DNA of 64,000 bases from an uncultured Phycisphaerales bacterium (lineage in GTDB: Bacteria; Planctomycetota; Phycisphaerae; Phycisphaerales; SM1A02), in the NCBI GenBank assembly GCA_905480395.1, contig CAJQQE010000039.1:57637-121636 (forward strand), given 5' to 3'. Below the pieces are notes generated by a model. That model ran no database searches. It saw only the letters and a list, made by a program, of their open reading frames with translations, and had not been told where the DNA came from. This document shows, in pieces, positions 25,657 through 34,105 of the stretch. The position numbers and the translations under genes are program-made. Position 1 is the first letter of the stretch, and every line of letters starts with the position of its first letter.

Positions 25657-25743
25657 CGGAGAGGGTGGGATTCGAACCCACGATGACCCGGAGGCCATAC
25701 TAGTTTTCGAGACTAGCGCATTCAACCGCTCTGCCACCTCTCC
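25657..25743 (-). tRNA. serU: tRNA-Ser (anticodon CGA)
   Basis: The 87-nt RNA reads GGAGAGGTGGCAGAGCGG... from 25743. It has a 7-bp acceptor (GGAGAGG with CCTCTCC) and discriminator G, a D arm with GAGCGGTTGAA, an anticodon stem CTAGT/ACTAG with loop CTCGAAA (anticodon CGA), the long variable arm typical of serine tRNA, and a T arm with GGGTTCGAATCCC. CCA is not encoded, so it is added by Cca, which is encoded in this window at 47055. A terminator follows at once. Confidence 0.97.
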
Positions 25744-25774
25744 AGTCCATCGGAACTGTTTTCCGTGGGCCGGA

Positions 25775-25803
25775 ATTGTACCGGGATGAACCCGCGGATG
25801 GAA
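25775..25803 (-). promoter_or_regulatory. Possible promoter of tRNA-Ser
   Basis: On the minus strand TACAAT (25780-25775) lies 17 bases after TTCCAT (25803-25798). The predicted start would be about 25 bases upstream of the mature tRNA. The -10 box is good, the -35 box is weak. Confidence 0.35.
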
Positions 25804-25864
25804 CCACTTCCGTACGTTCGGGGCATCGATCGCGTCGGAAGTTGGAGGCAGGAATGGTGCTGGC

Positions 25865-27340
25865 TCAACCGGTCCAGTCGACCAGAAGCACACCGAGGTC
25901 GACGCCGTTGGTCGTCCCATCGCCGTTGAGATCGGTTGGCCCGGGTTGACCCCAACCGACGAGGAACAGGCCCAGATCAACCCCGTTGACCAAGCCGTCG
26001 CCGTTCAGATCGCCCGGGAGGTCGGAGACTTCGCAAGCATCGGCGACGCCGTTGCCGTCGAGGTCCTCACAGGTGGCTCCGGTTCCCTTCCAATTGGCCC
26101 CCGCCGCAATCGCGTCCGCCTCGGTCAGGATCAGGCAGAAACCGTTGTCGAAACATGCTGCTCCGACCGGCTCCGGACATTCTGTCGTTGCACAATCGGT
26201 GCCATCGCCTTGGAAGGCGCCGCCCATCGCCGCACATTCCACGGGCGAGACGATTCCCGAACACGTTCCATCGGGAAGACAGCATGCCCCTTGCGGGAAA
26301 CAGACGTACGACGCACAGGTCTCACCGGCGGGACCGGGAATCCCCTGCACCGCAAAGCAATCCGCCGCCGTGAGTTGAACGCATCCCCCAGTGCTTGGAA
26401 AGCAGCAAGGAACGGTCTCTTCGCAGTTCACACTGCCACAGCTCACACCAACGCCCTGGAAGACACCGCCAGCATCGAGGCACGTCATTTCATCGAGGGT
26501 GGCGCAAGTCCCACCAATGCAGCAGGCTCCGAGTGAATCACATCCGCTTGGCGACCACGTCAATCGCTGGACCCAATCTCCGGATGGTCGGCAAATGCTG
26601 GGGAGGTCGGAAAAACGCTTCCATCCGGCCGGGCATCCGAAAATCCCACACTCCTGAACGAAAATCCAGTTGCCTGTTGAAGACTGCAAGCCGTCGACAT
26701 CGGTGCAGGGAAATGCATTGAACAGCGGATCCGGCGGGGTCAGGCATTGATTTGATGGGGGCTGGTGATGGGCGACGATCTCGATGCCCACCGTGACCAC
26801 CTGACTTCCATTATCCGGAATCCAAATCTGGTCTGGATCATCCGGATCCACAAGGAATTGCAGGTGCAGACCGGAGGTGCCGGGAGGCAGCATGATGTGC
26901 GGGAGCAGATCACCGTCGGAGGCAATACTGAACTCAAGCGTTCCACTGTCCGGATATCCGGACCAGACATAGATCGCGTATTCCGTGGTGGTCTCGACCG
27001 CAGCACTACTGGTCGCGAACATTGCCTCAAAGAGATCAAGACGCACGGGGAAGGCGTCGGCGGGAATCTGGAAACTGGTCGCCGCGATTTCTCCTTCGAT
27101 GAATCCACCTTGAGCGATGTACTCGCCCGGACCGAAATCGCTACTGGTGTGGGCCACGACCACCGGATCACACCCACCGGCGATCCCGCCACCCGAGGCG
27201 TCACTCCGATCCAATACCACTCGCTGCTGATGCACTCGCCGTGTTCGAATATCGAGCGGTGACGGCGGCCCCGCGAAAGCCGGCACGGTCACCGCGGCAA
27301 GCAACGTGGAGAAGAGAAGTATCGAGCGTCTTCGATGCAT
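25865..27340 (-). CDS. Secreted Cys-rich protein with C-terminal dockerin-like repeats
   Basis: The 491-residue protein has a clear Sec signal peptide cut after AFA (residue 23). A beta-rich domain (about 40-260) holds WxG-type segments. Four Cys-rich modules follow (about 270-430), such as GACCIGGTCATLDEMTC and GACCLPDGTCSGIVSPVEC, each with GG.FQG.G..C. A short DLDGNGVADAC calcium-like loop leads to two dockerin-like repeats (DLNGDGLVNGVDLGLFL and DLNGDGTTNGVDLGVLL) at the very C-terminus. The last motif is common at the ends of exported proteins of Phycisphaerae and probably serves in sorting or anchoring. Ligand unknown. Good Shine-Dalgarno GGAG lies eight bases before the ATG. Confidence 0.85.
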   Translation of the reverse strand: MHRRRSILLFSTLLAAVTVPAFAGPPSPLDIRTRRVHQQRVVLDRSDASGGGIAGGCDPVVVAHTSSDFGPGEYIAQGGFIEGEIAATSFQIPADAFPVRLDLFEAMFATSSAAVETTTEYAIYVWSGYPDSGTLEFSIASDGDLLPHIMLPPGTSGLHLQFLVDPDDPDQIWIPDNGSQVVTVGIEIVAHHQPPSNQCLTPPDPLFNAFPCTDVDGLQSSTGNWIFVQECGIFGCPAGWKRFSDLPSICRPSGDWVQRLTWSPSGCDSLGACCIGGTCATLDEMTCLDAGGVFQGVGVSCGSVNCEETVPCCFPSTGGCVQLTAADCFAVQGIPGPAGETCASYVCFPQGACCLPDGTCSGIVSPVECAAMGGAFQGDGTDCATTECPEPVGAACFDNGFCLILTEADAIAAGANWKGTGATCEDLDGNGVADACEVSDLPGDLNGDGLVNGVDLGLFLVGWGQPGPTDLNGDGTTNGVDLGVLLVDWTG

Positions 27341-27575
27341 GGCTGATCTCCAGTTGAAAAGGCCTATCGGGTCGATCCGACGATGTGCGATCCGGAGAGG
27401 TGCGATCCGGAAAACTCAAGCCCGGCAGAATCCGGCGAAACACCGGCCTTCTACGAGTGACCAGACCGACGCCGCAGGATCTTCTCAGAGAGTACCTCCG
27501 GACCGAACCAAGACCAGAATTACTTCGATATTAGGTCCGAGAACCGGGTCCGTTTGGTTCCGAATTCAATCGAAA

Positions 27576-28181
27576 TCAGCCGAGAACCTTCGAGATCGCT
27601 CGAAGGAGCATCTCGGGCTCGGGAAGGCGGCCCGCACCAGAACGGCGACAGGCCTGCCAACCAACGCCCGGTTCAATCAGACGGTACCCGTCGGCCTGCA
27701 CCAGATCGAGGTTGCGGCGAGTCGCTGGCTGCGCCCACATTTCGGCGTTCATGCTTGGTGCGAGTAACACCGGCGTCACACTTCGATCGATTGCCGAGAG
27801 CACCGAAGTAACCGCATCGTCCGCGAATCCGCCGGCAATTCGGGCGAGACTGTTCATGGTGCACGGCGCCACCAGCACCGCATCAAGGCTGGTCGCCAGC
27901 CGGACATGCTGCGGGTCCGCGGCCTCGAACTGATCCCACTGGCTCGTGAACACGGACCGTCCACTCAACGCTTGGAAAGTTAACGGCGTCACGAATCGGG
28001 TTGCCGATACGGTCATCGCCACGATGACTTCAGCATCGGCTTGAGCCAACGCCGAAACCACGGACGCGACTTTGTAGGCCGCGATCCCACCGCAAATACC
28101 AATGAGAATGCGACGTCCCTCGAAGACCGAGCGGTCCACGAGCGATTCGGGTGGGGAGTTTTCCTGCGATGAATCCGACAC
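27576..28181 (-). CDS. coaC: Phosphopantothenoylcysteine decarboxylase (CoaC), stand-alone
   Basis: Decarboxylates 4'-phosphopantothenoylcysteine to phosphopantetheine in coenzyme A synthesis, using FMN. The 201-residue flavoprotein has ILIGICGGIAAYK, the catalytic His92 in HVRLA, the substrate motif PSMNAEMW (142-149; PxMNxxMW) and ACRRSGAGRLPE with Cys178, the reductive catalytic Cys. In many bacteria CoaC is fused to CoaB; here CoaB is not fused and not adjacent. It lies 42 bases after rpoZ on the same strand, so the two probably form an operon. Confidence 0.93.
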   Translation of the reverse strand: MSDSSQENSPPESLVDRSVFEGRRILIGICGGIAAYKVASVVSALAQADAEVIVAMTVSATRFVTPLTFQALSGRSVFTSQWDQFEAADPQHVRLATSLDAVLVAPCTMNSLARIAGGFADDAVTSVLSAIDRSVTPVLLAPSMNAEMWAQPATRRNLDLVQADGYRLIEPGVGWQACRRSGAGRLPEPEMLLRAISKVLG

Positions 28182-28223
28182 GTATCGCTCCGAGTCCGAA
28201 GCCGATTCAGCGGCTTCCGACGA

Positions 28224-28433
28224 TCAGGCTTCCGGCTGGTGCGGATCTTCGAGCGTGATCTTGTCCTGCATGATCTCTTCGATCACCACTTCAAGATCGG
28301 ACATTCCGTTCCGCTCGACGAGCGGGCGGGAACCATCGATCAATTCCGCGATTCGCTTCTGGATAAGGGCGGTCAAACGGAATCGACCACCGACCTTGTT
28401 GACGATTTCGTCGCTCTTGAGGGCTTCGATCAT
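28224..28433 (-). CDS. rpoZ: DNA-directed RNA polymerase omega subunit
   Basis: A 69-residue protein with the omega signature: an N-terminal helix (EIVNKVGGRFRLTALIQKRIAELIDGS) followed by EEIMQDKI. Omega helps assemble RNA polymerase by holding the beta' subunit. Pairing with coaC (dfp) is common in bacteria. It starts 183 bases from the divergent ClC gene. A TATCAT box on the minus strand (28489-28484) could be its -10 element, but no -35 was seen. Confidence 0.9.
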   Translation of the reverse strand: MIEALKSDEIVNKVGGRFRLTALIQKRIAELIDGSRPLVERNGMSDLEVVIEEIMQDKITLEDPHQPEA

Positions 28434-28616
28434 GGAAATGGGACCTCTTGGATGACTTTGGCAGAAACACGGCCGAACCGAGCATGATACCCGATTCAGC
28501 CCCTCTCACGCTATTCTGTGTCTCAGACCCCATCGTGGGCTTCACCTTGGCTGGGAATTGGTTCGTCTCGCAAGATTCGGACCGGATTCCGGCCCCTGCC
28601 AGGAGACCGAGGCCGC

Positions 28617-30464
28617 ATGGCCACCCGACTCTGGAACTTCGTTCTTGGTACCGCCACCCGCCTCGGCTTCAGTCGCGAATGGTGGATGTTGGTCGTGGCC
28701 GCCGGCGTCGGGCTCTTCATGGGCGTCGCTGGCTACCTGTTCATCAAACCCATCCAGATGTTGGAGCATCAGGCCGAGGTCTTTGGCATGGAATCTCCTT
28801 CCTTGCTCCTCTGGTTGCTTCCGGTGATCCCCGTCATTGGGGCCCTGCTGACCGGCGCGCTCGCCTGGCTGCTTCCCAGCGAATTCAACGGGCATGGCGT
28901 CTCCAATGTCATCTTTGGCGTGACGCGGCGTCAGTCTCGACTCCGAATTCGTCTTTTGGCCCGTCAGTGGATTGGCTCAACCTTGACCATCGGCAGCGGC
29001 GGATCCGCCGGTCCCGAGGGGCCGATCGTCACCATCGGCGCGGTGGTTGGCTCGAATGTCGCCAGACTCCTTCGCCTCGATGCCAAGAGCGGCACGACCT
29101 TGCTGGGTTGCGGTGCGGCGGCCGGTCTGGCGTCGGTCTTCAACGCTCCCATCGCGGGCATTTTCTTTGTCCTTGAAGTCCTTCTTCGCGACTTCTCGCT
29201 GCGAACCTTCACGCCGATCGTGGTCGCTTCGGTCCTCGCCGCGGCGACCACCCAAACGATCATCGGTTCAAACGAACCACTCTTTGGCGTCGGCCCGAGT
29301 TTCTTCGCGGACAACCCCATCCCCTTCACCATCGGCATGACTCCGGCCTTTGTGGTCTTCGGGGTGGTGTGCGGCCTGGTCGCCGTCTCCTTCATCCGAA
29401 CGATGCAGTGGAGCGAACGGTGCTTCGCGAAAATCCCGGTTCCGGGGATCATCCGCCCGGGCATCGGCGCCCTCCTGCTCGGACTCTTGGGCGTTGGGTA
29501 CATGTTGATGGTCGCCCCCTGGGCCACTGCCAGCGATGCCGATCCGGTGCCGCCGTTCCTGGGAAACGGATACATGGTGATCTTCCGGCTCCTAGAGACG
29601 GAGTCGTACTCGGAGGCCGCCGGATCCATGCTCGCCAACGGCCCTTGGATTCTGATCGGGATCCTCTTGCTCTGGGCCGTCCTCAAAATCGTGTCAACGA
29701 GCCTGACCCTCGGCTCCGGTGGTGCCGGCGGCCTCTTCGCACCGGCGTTGGTGGTCGGCGCGATCGTCGGCAGCCTCTTCGGCCTGTTGGTCGTTCAAAC
29801 CGGCTGGTTCCCCACGGTGAACCCCGCTCACTTTGCGCTGGTAGGCATGGCGGCGATGGTCGCCGCCACCACGCATGCACCCATGACCGGTGTGATGCTC
29901 GTCTATGAGATCACCCAGACTTACAGTTTGATCGTTCCGTTGATGCTCTGTGCCGTACTGAGCGTGATCGTCGGCCGCCTTCTCTATCGCGAGAGCGTCT
30001 ATACCGCCGAACTCGCCGCCGCCGGGATCCGCGTCGGCAGCACGTCCGATCTCACGTTACTCCGCCAGCTTACGGTGCGTGACGTACCGCTCATGCCACC
30101 CGTCACCGTACGACCCAACGACAGCGGCCAACGCCTTCTCGAGCTCAGCGAGCGATTTGCGGTCAGCGACTTCGTCGTTGTCGACGAGAAGGACAACTAC
30201 CTCGGAATGGTGACCGGCACGGATCTACAAGCGGCCTTGGTATTCCGGGAAGCAATTCCGTTGTTGCAAGTCAATGAGATCGAACGCACGGATCTTCCGA
30301 GCGTGGTGCTTGATGACACCCTCGATGTCGCACTCGATCGGTTCAGTGAGCATGATGCCGCATCCTTGGCCGTGCTAAGTCACCCCGGTGACGGCCGAGT
30401 CATCGGCGTCCTGACCCGAACCCGATTGATGCGTGAATACCAACATGCACTGGCGGAATCGTGA
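28617..30464 (+). CDS. ClC-family chloride channel or transporter with CBS domains
   Basis: A 615-residue membrane protein. The ClC core has the selectivity filter GSGGSAGPEGPIV (the gating glutamate is in GPEGP), FNGHGVSNVIFGV, a STSLTLGSGGAGGLFAPALVVGAIVGS segment, and the AATTHAPMTGVMLVYEITQ helix. The C-terminal about 130 residues are two CBS domains (LMPPVTVRPNDS... and ...DLPSVVLDDTLDVALDRFSEHDAASLAVL), which bind adenosine nucleotides or similar and regulate the channel. ATG 28617 is preferred to upstream starts because AGGAG lies 11 bases before it. It is followed four bases later by rnpA. Confidence 0.9.
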   Translation: MATRLWNFVLGTATRLGFSREWWMLVVAAGVGLFMGVAGYLFIKPIQMLEHQAEVFGMESPSLLLWLLPVIPVIGALLTGALAWLLPSEFNGHGVSNVIFGVTRRQSRLRIRLLARQWIGSTLTIGSGGSAGPEGPIVTIGAVVGSNVARLLRLDAKSGTTLLGCGAAAGLASVFNAPIAGIFFVLEVLLRDFSLRTFTPIVVASVLAAATTQTIIGSNEPLFGVGPSFFADNPIPFTIGMTPAFVVFGVVCGLVAVSFIRTMQWSERCFAKIPVPGIIRPGIGALLLGLLGVGYMLMVAPWATASDADPVPPFLGNGYMVIFRLLETESYSEAAGSMLANGPWILIGILLLWAVLKIVSTSLTLGSGGAGGLFAPALVVGAIVGSLFGLLVVQTGWFPTVNPAHFALVGMAAMVAATTHAPMTGVMLVYEITQTYSLIVPLMLCAVLSVIVGRLLYRESVYTAELAAAGIRVGSTSDLTLLRQLTVRDVPLMPPVTVRPNDSGQRLLELSERFAVSDFVVVDEKDNYLGMVTGTDLQAALVFREAIPLLQVNEIERTDLPSVVLDDTLDVALDRFSEHDAASLAVLSHPGDGRVIGVLTRTRLMREYQHALAES

Positions 30465-30468
30465 CGCC

Positions 30469-30885
30469 ATGACGCCGCTCCGATTCACCTTCGGCTCGGA
30501 CGATCGATTGAAGGGGCGAAGCGCCTTCGCCGAAGTCCATGCCGCACGGACTCGTTTCGAGTCCGGCCCGCTCTTGGTCTATGCGATCCCAAATCAAGTC
30601 GAGCATCTCCGCCTGGGGCTCTCGATCGGCCGACGATGCGGGAATGCGGTTCGTCGGAATCGGCTCAAAAGGCTCGTTCGAGAGACGTTCCGACTCCATC
30701 GCGCCGACTGGCCGGGCGGCTACGATCTGATGGTGGTGATCCGACCCCATGAGGAACTCGCGATCACCGACTACGCCAAGCACCTCAAAGACACCATCGG
30801 CCGACTGGATCAGACATGGCGGAAACGAAACCCAGCGTCCGCCGACTCGAACGAGAACGAAGAAGCCTCGCCGCCGGCTTCCTGA
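30469..30885 (+). CDS. rnpA: Ribonuclease P protein component
   Basis: C5-type protein that supports RNase P RNA in trimming tRNA 5' leaders. The 138-residue protein has the RNR signature RCGNAVRRNRLKRLVRETFR and the RLGLSIGRR strand before it, then YDLMVVIRP. ATG 30469 is four bases after the ClC stop; a longer frame to 30433 overlaps ClC and is not needed. The C-terminal about 20 residues overlap the yidD reading frame. rpmH, the usual neighbour, is not here. Confidence 0.92.
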   Translation: MTPLRFTFGSDDRLKGRSAFAEVHAARTRFESGPLLVYAIPNQVEHLRLGLSIGRRCGNAVRRNRLKRLVRETFRLHRADWPGGYDLMVVIRPHEELAITDYAKHLKDTIGRLDQTWRKRNPASADSNENEEASPPAS

Positions 30886-31085
30886 TCTTTCTATTCCGGA
30901 TTTACCAACGCGTTGGGTCACCCTTCCTGGGTGGCCATTGCCGGTTCGAGCCCAGTTGTTCCAACTATGCCATCGAAGCCGTGACGAAGTTTGGCGCGAT
31001 GCGTGGAGGCTGGTTGGCAACCCGACGCATCGCACGATGCCGTCCCGGCGGCGGCAACGGGCTCGACCACGTTCCTGACGAGTGA
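30816..31085 (+). CDS. yidD: Membrane protein insertion efficiency factor YidD
   Basis: The 89-residue protein has the YidD core: a short hydrophobic helix (AAGFLIFLFRIYQRVGSPFLG) then HCRFEPSCSNYAIEAVTKFGAMRGGWLATRRIARCRPGG, including the three conserved Cys and the PSCSxYA motif. YidD assists YidC-mediated insertion. It starts 70 bases inside rnpA in another frame, so translation is probably coupled. yidC does not follow; a convergent gene does, 46 bases on. Confidence 0.9.
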   Translation: MAETKPSVRRLERERRSLAAGFLIFLFRIYQRVGSPFLGGHCRFEPSCSNYAIEAVTKFGAMRGGWLATRRIARCRPGGGNGLDHVPDE

Positions 31086-31130
31086 ATCGTGCCCACGTTT
31101 TTTTGGTTCCACATCGCAAACCACGCGGCG

Positions 31131-31805
31131 TCATTTTCGCGGCGCGGCCTCGACGGTATTCCGCAGGCGCCCCAATCCCTCGATCTCGATCTCGACCACA
31201 TCACCGGACTCTAAGAATTTTGGCGGCGTCATTCCCGCACCCACGCCAGCCGGCGTTCCGGTGAGCAGCAACGTCCCTGCCAGCAAGGTCGTGCCTCGCG
31301 TCAACTCGACGAGAAGCTCCGCGATCGTAAAGATCATGGCCGAGGTATTCGAAGACTGAACGACCTCGCCGTTGAGACGGGTCTCGATGGCCAGCGCCTG
31401 CGGGTCGGCAATCGTGCTCGCCGGCACTGCCGGTCCAACGGGGCAGAAGGTATCAAAGCTCTTGCCACGGACAAACTGCCCCCCGGAGCCCTCCTTCTGC
31501 CACCATCTCGCCGTCACGTCGTTGGCGATTCGAAAGTGGGACACGCACGCCATGGCTTCCTCAACGGAAAGATTGCAGGCATCCCGGCCAATCACCACGC
31601 CCAGTTCAGCCTCCCAGTCGACCTGCGACTGCGGAAAATGACAGATCTCCGGGATGACGATCGCCTCGCCATCCCCGATCACCGACGCGGGATTTTTCAT
31701 GAAGACCAGTGGGCGTTCCGGCCGCTGATTTCCGAGTTCGGCGGCGTGATCCGCGTAGTTGCGGCCGATGCACCAGATCGCGGGAACTCGATCGATCACC
31801 GTCAT
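31131..31805 (-). CDS. Fumarylacetoacetate hydrolase-family protein
   Basis: The 224-residue protein has the FAH fold signature: IWCIGRNYADHAAELG, the metal ligands of DWEAELGVVIG (the two Glu) and ANDVTAR (Asp), GKSFDTFCPVGP and LLTGTPAGVGAGMTPPKFL. Family members hydrolyse or decarboxylate 2-oxoacid or acylpyruvate substrates. The start ATG 31805 is one base after the preceding gene's stop, so it is likely translated from the same mRNA as the SPFH/ABC locus; its role there is unclear. Confidence 0.87.
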   Translation of the reverse strand: MTVIDRVPAIWCIGRNYADHAAELGNQRPERPLVFMKNPASVIGDGEAIVIPEICHFPQSQVDWEAELGVVIGRDACNLSVEEAMACVSHFRIANDVTARWWQKEGSGGQFVRGKSFDTFCPVGPAVPASTIADPQALAIETRLNGEVVQSSNTSAMIFTIAELLVELTRGTTLLAGTLLLTGTPAGVGAGMTPPKFLESGDVVEIEIEGLGRLRNTVEAAPRK

Positions 31806-31806
31806 C

Positions 31807-34023
31807 TCACTTCTGCTCCGCCGTCGCGCCGATGGAACCCCGACGCGCTGCCTCTGCGGCGGCGGCGTTGGCCTGGGACTGGCGATAGGCCGCCATGCCC
31901 GGCGGCTCTGGAAGCGCCCGATCAAAGGGCACCGCACTGGCCAATCCGCTCTGATCGAATTCCAACTTCATCTCCTCGCGAATCGAATCGAATGCCATCC
32001 GCTTTTGCTCGTCTCCGGCTCGGGCGTAAATGGTGAGCCGATCGATCAACGGCAGCGAACGGTCCAGCAAAACGCTGCGGAAGACGTCCCGGACACTCGA
32101 CTGAAGACTTCCGAGAAGATCTGCCATCCGGCTCTCGCCAAACTTGCTCACGTAGTCGTTGGTTTCATTCTGCTGGAAGTAGAGGGTGAGATCTCCGGCA
32201 AACGTGATCGCCTCTTCAAGGATTTCCGGACGGTTGAGCAACAGCCCCTCGCGGAAGCCACGCCGAAGTGCCGAATAGACGTCACTCCGAGCGACCTCGG
32301 GTTGCATCTCGTACTCACCGACGGACTGATCCTTCACGAAGATGTCGATGGGTGCCTTGTACACCATGTTGGGAATCACACCACCTTCGCCGTAAAGCTC
32401 GTTCAGATAGGCGTAAATCTCGTCTGCGTCCTCATATTCGCCCGCTCGCCAGAGCTCGCGGACCGCCTGCTTCATGAAGTTCTCATGGAAGTTCGCAAAG
32501 GTATCCGCACCGCCACCGCGGGATTTATAGTGCTTGCTGTAGAGCTCACGGAAGTACCGGTCGATGGATCGGATCCAACGCGAGTCGTTGAGGCGGCCTG
32601 GGTTGTCACCACTGAATGGATCGACATTCAACAACCCGGATCGAGCGAGCGCTTGCATTGCCTGAATCCAGATGCGGTCATTGTTCATGACCTTGTACAT
32701 CTCCTCCGCGTCCTCGAACCGCTTCGATCCGCGTTCTGAGCCGAGCTTCGCCCAATACAGGGCGTGGGCCTGCGGATGCCTCCAGTCAATCGGACCAAGA
32801 TCCCGGGTGTACTCGTACATGAGTTCCGGATCCATGTTGTACGACTCGCGGAGTACTTTCTTCCGAAGGTAGTTGACGAAGGTTCGAGTCTGGTCCCTTC
32901 GCTCGGGATCGCCAAGGATTCGATCAAAGGTCGCGTACACCGGGTCGTTCTTGGCGAAGGTCGCATCAAGGCCGAGGATCGTCGCATAAGGAGAGCCTTT
33001 CACGGCGTTCCACTTCCCAATGCTGAGCATGAAATCCTGGTCAAGATTGAAGCGGAAGGACGATCCCGTCTTATCAAGTGATTCAGCGAGTTCATCCATC
33101 AGTGCGGCGGTACCGGGCACTAAGAGATCCGCTTCCTCAATTGATTCGGGCGCGTCGGCGATCTCCTTCATCCAAGTTGTTCGATTCTCCGCTTCAAAGG
33201 GCGGCTTCCCGAGAAGGTAGTGCCACTCCTTGGCGTGTTCCCGCTTGTAGTGGAGATGAGCGTCGTCCGAGACCCCGTCCATCTTGTGGGAGAACCAGAA
33301 AGCCAACTCTTTGTGAAGAACCACATCGTTGGGGTTGTAGCGAAGCCCCTCGTTCCGGACGAGGTTGATGCCGGCCTTGACCCAGTCCCATCGCTCTTCG
33401 GGCGTGTTGGTGAGCACGGAGACGTTGTAGGCCATGTTGTGGCCATGGAATCCCCAAACTTCTGCAAAGCGAGGCTGCAACTTTGTAATGAGATCCGCGT
33501 CGCTCATCACTTCGTAGAACTGCCCCTCCTCCTTCATCATGTTGATCTTGATCCACAAGTAATCGACGATCAATCCGCGGAATGCGCCGATCGCCGTCCC
33601 CAAGGCCACGATCGGCGGCGCCCCTTCGATTGATGCGTCGGTGTATCGCAGCGCGTAACCATCGACGTTGTCGAGTCGGCCCACCGTGGTACGCGTCGAG
33701 GCGCCGTCCCGCCATGAGATCTCGACCACATCCTCCATCTCGCCGCTCCAGTCGCGGGTACCGGCGTCGTAACCGACTTCGAGTGGACGATCGCTGCCCG
33801 AGGGGAACGTCGTTTCCATGGAACGAATCATGCTGGTAAAGATCTGCTCGACCTCGACGTCGGCCCCAGGCGTGGGAGCACCCGTCTCGGGATCGACGAT
33901 GGTCAGTGTCAGGTGTTCCTGGCCAGCCTTCTCCACGATCGTCGGTAACAACTGGCCAGCGGCGACGACGGCGGCAACCGCGACGAGCAGGGCAATGATC
34001 TGGGTGATTCGGTCTCTACTCAT
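31807..34023 (-). CDS. Large membrane-anchored protein of unknown function in the SPFH/ABC locus
   Basis: A 738-residue protein with one N-terminal transmembrane helix (IIALLVAVAAVVAAGQLLPTIV) and a long exported part. The visible pattern is IVDYLWIKINMMKEEGQFYEVMSDADLITKLQPRFAEVWGFHGHNMAYNVSV followed by helical, TPR-like sequence (ERWDWVKAGINLVRNEGLRYNPND). I recognise this as a pattern seen in planctomycete proteins but do not know a function. It ends one base before the FAH-family gene and lies 82 bases after the ABC permease. The C-terminus is Ala-rich and charged. Confidence 0.7.
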   Translation of the reverse strand: MSRDRITQIIALLVAVAAVVAAGQLLPTIVEKAGQEHLTLTIVDPETGAPTPGADVEVEQIFTSMIRSMETTFPSGSDRPLEVGYDAGTRDWSGEMEDVVEISWRDGASTRTTVGRLDNVDGYALRYTDASIEGAPPIVALGTAIGAFRGLIVDYLWIKINMMKEEGQFYEVMSDADLITKLQPRFAEVWGFHGHNMAYNVSVLTNTPEERWDWVKAGINLVRNEGLRYNPNDVVLHKELAFWFSHKMDGVSDDAHLHYKREHAKEWHYLLGKPPFEAENRTTWMKEIADAPESIEEADLLVPGTAALMDELAESLDKTGSSFRFNLDQDFMLSIGKWNAVKGSPYATILGLDATFAKNDPVYATFDRILGDPERRDQTRTFVNYLRKKVLRESYNMDPELMYEYTRDLGPIDWRHPQAHALYWAKLGSERGSKRFEDAEEMYKVMNNDRIWIQAMQALARSGLLNVDPFSGDNPGRLNDSRWIRSIDRYFRELYSKHYKSRGGGADTFANFHENFMKQAVRELWRAGEYEDADEIYAYLNELYGEGGVIPNMVYKAPIDIFVKDQSVGEYEMQPEVARSDVYSALRRGFREGLLLNRPEILEEAITFAGDLTLYFQQNETNDYVSKFGESRMADLLGSLQSSVRDVFRSVLLDRSLPLIDRLTIYARAGDEQKRMAFDSIREEMKLEFDQSGLASAVPFDRALPEPPGMAAYRQSQANAAAAEAARRGSIGATAEQK

Positions 34024-34105
34024 TGGGACTTCGCGGATGGATAGGTGAAAGGGAACCGGACCAGAAGGGTACGAACGCCGGGCGAGCCCGGTTCATCACG
34101 GCCAA

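Noticed and set aside
31098..31104. T7 run after yidD as a terminator
   Set aside because: No GC-rich stem of five or more base pairs could be paired directly before it.
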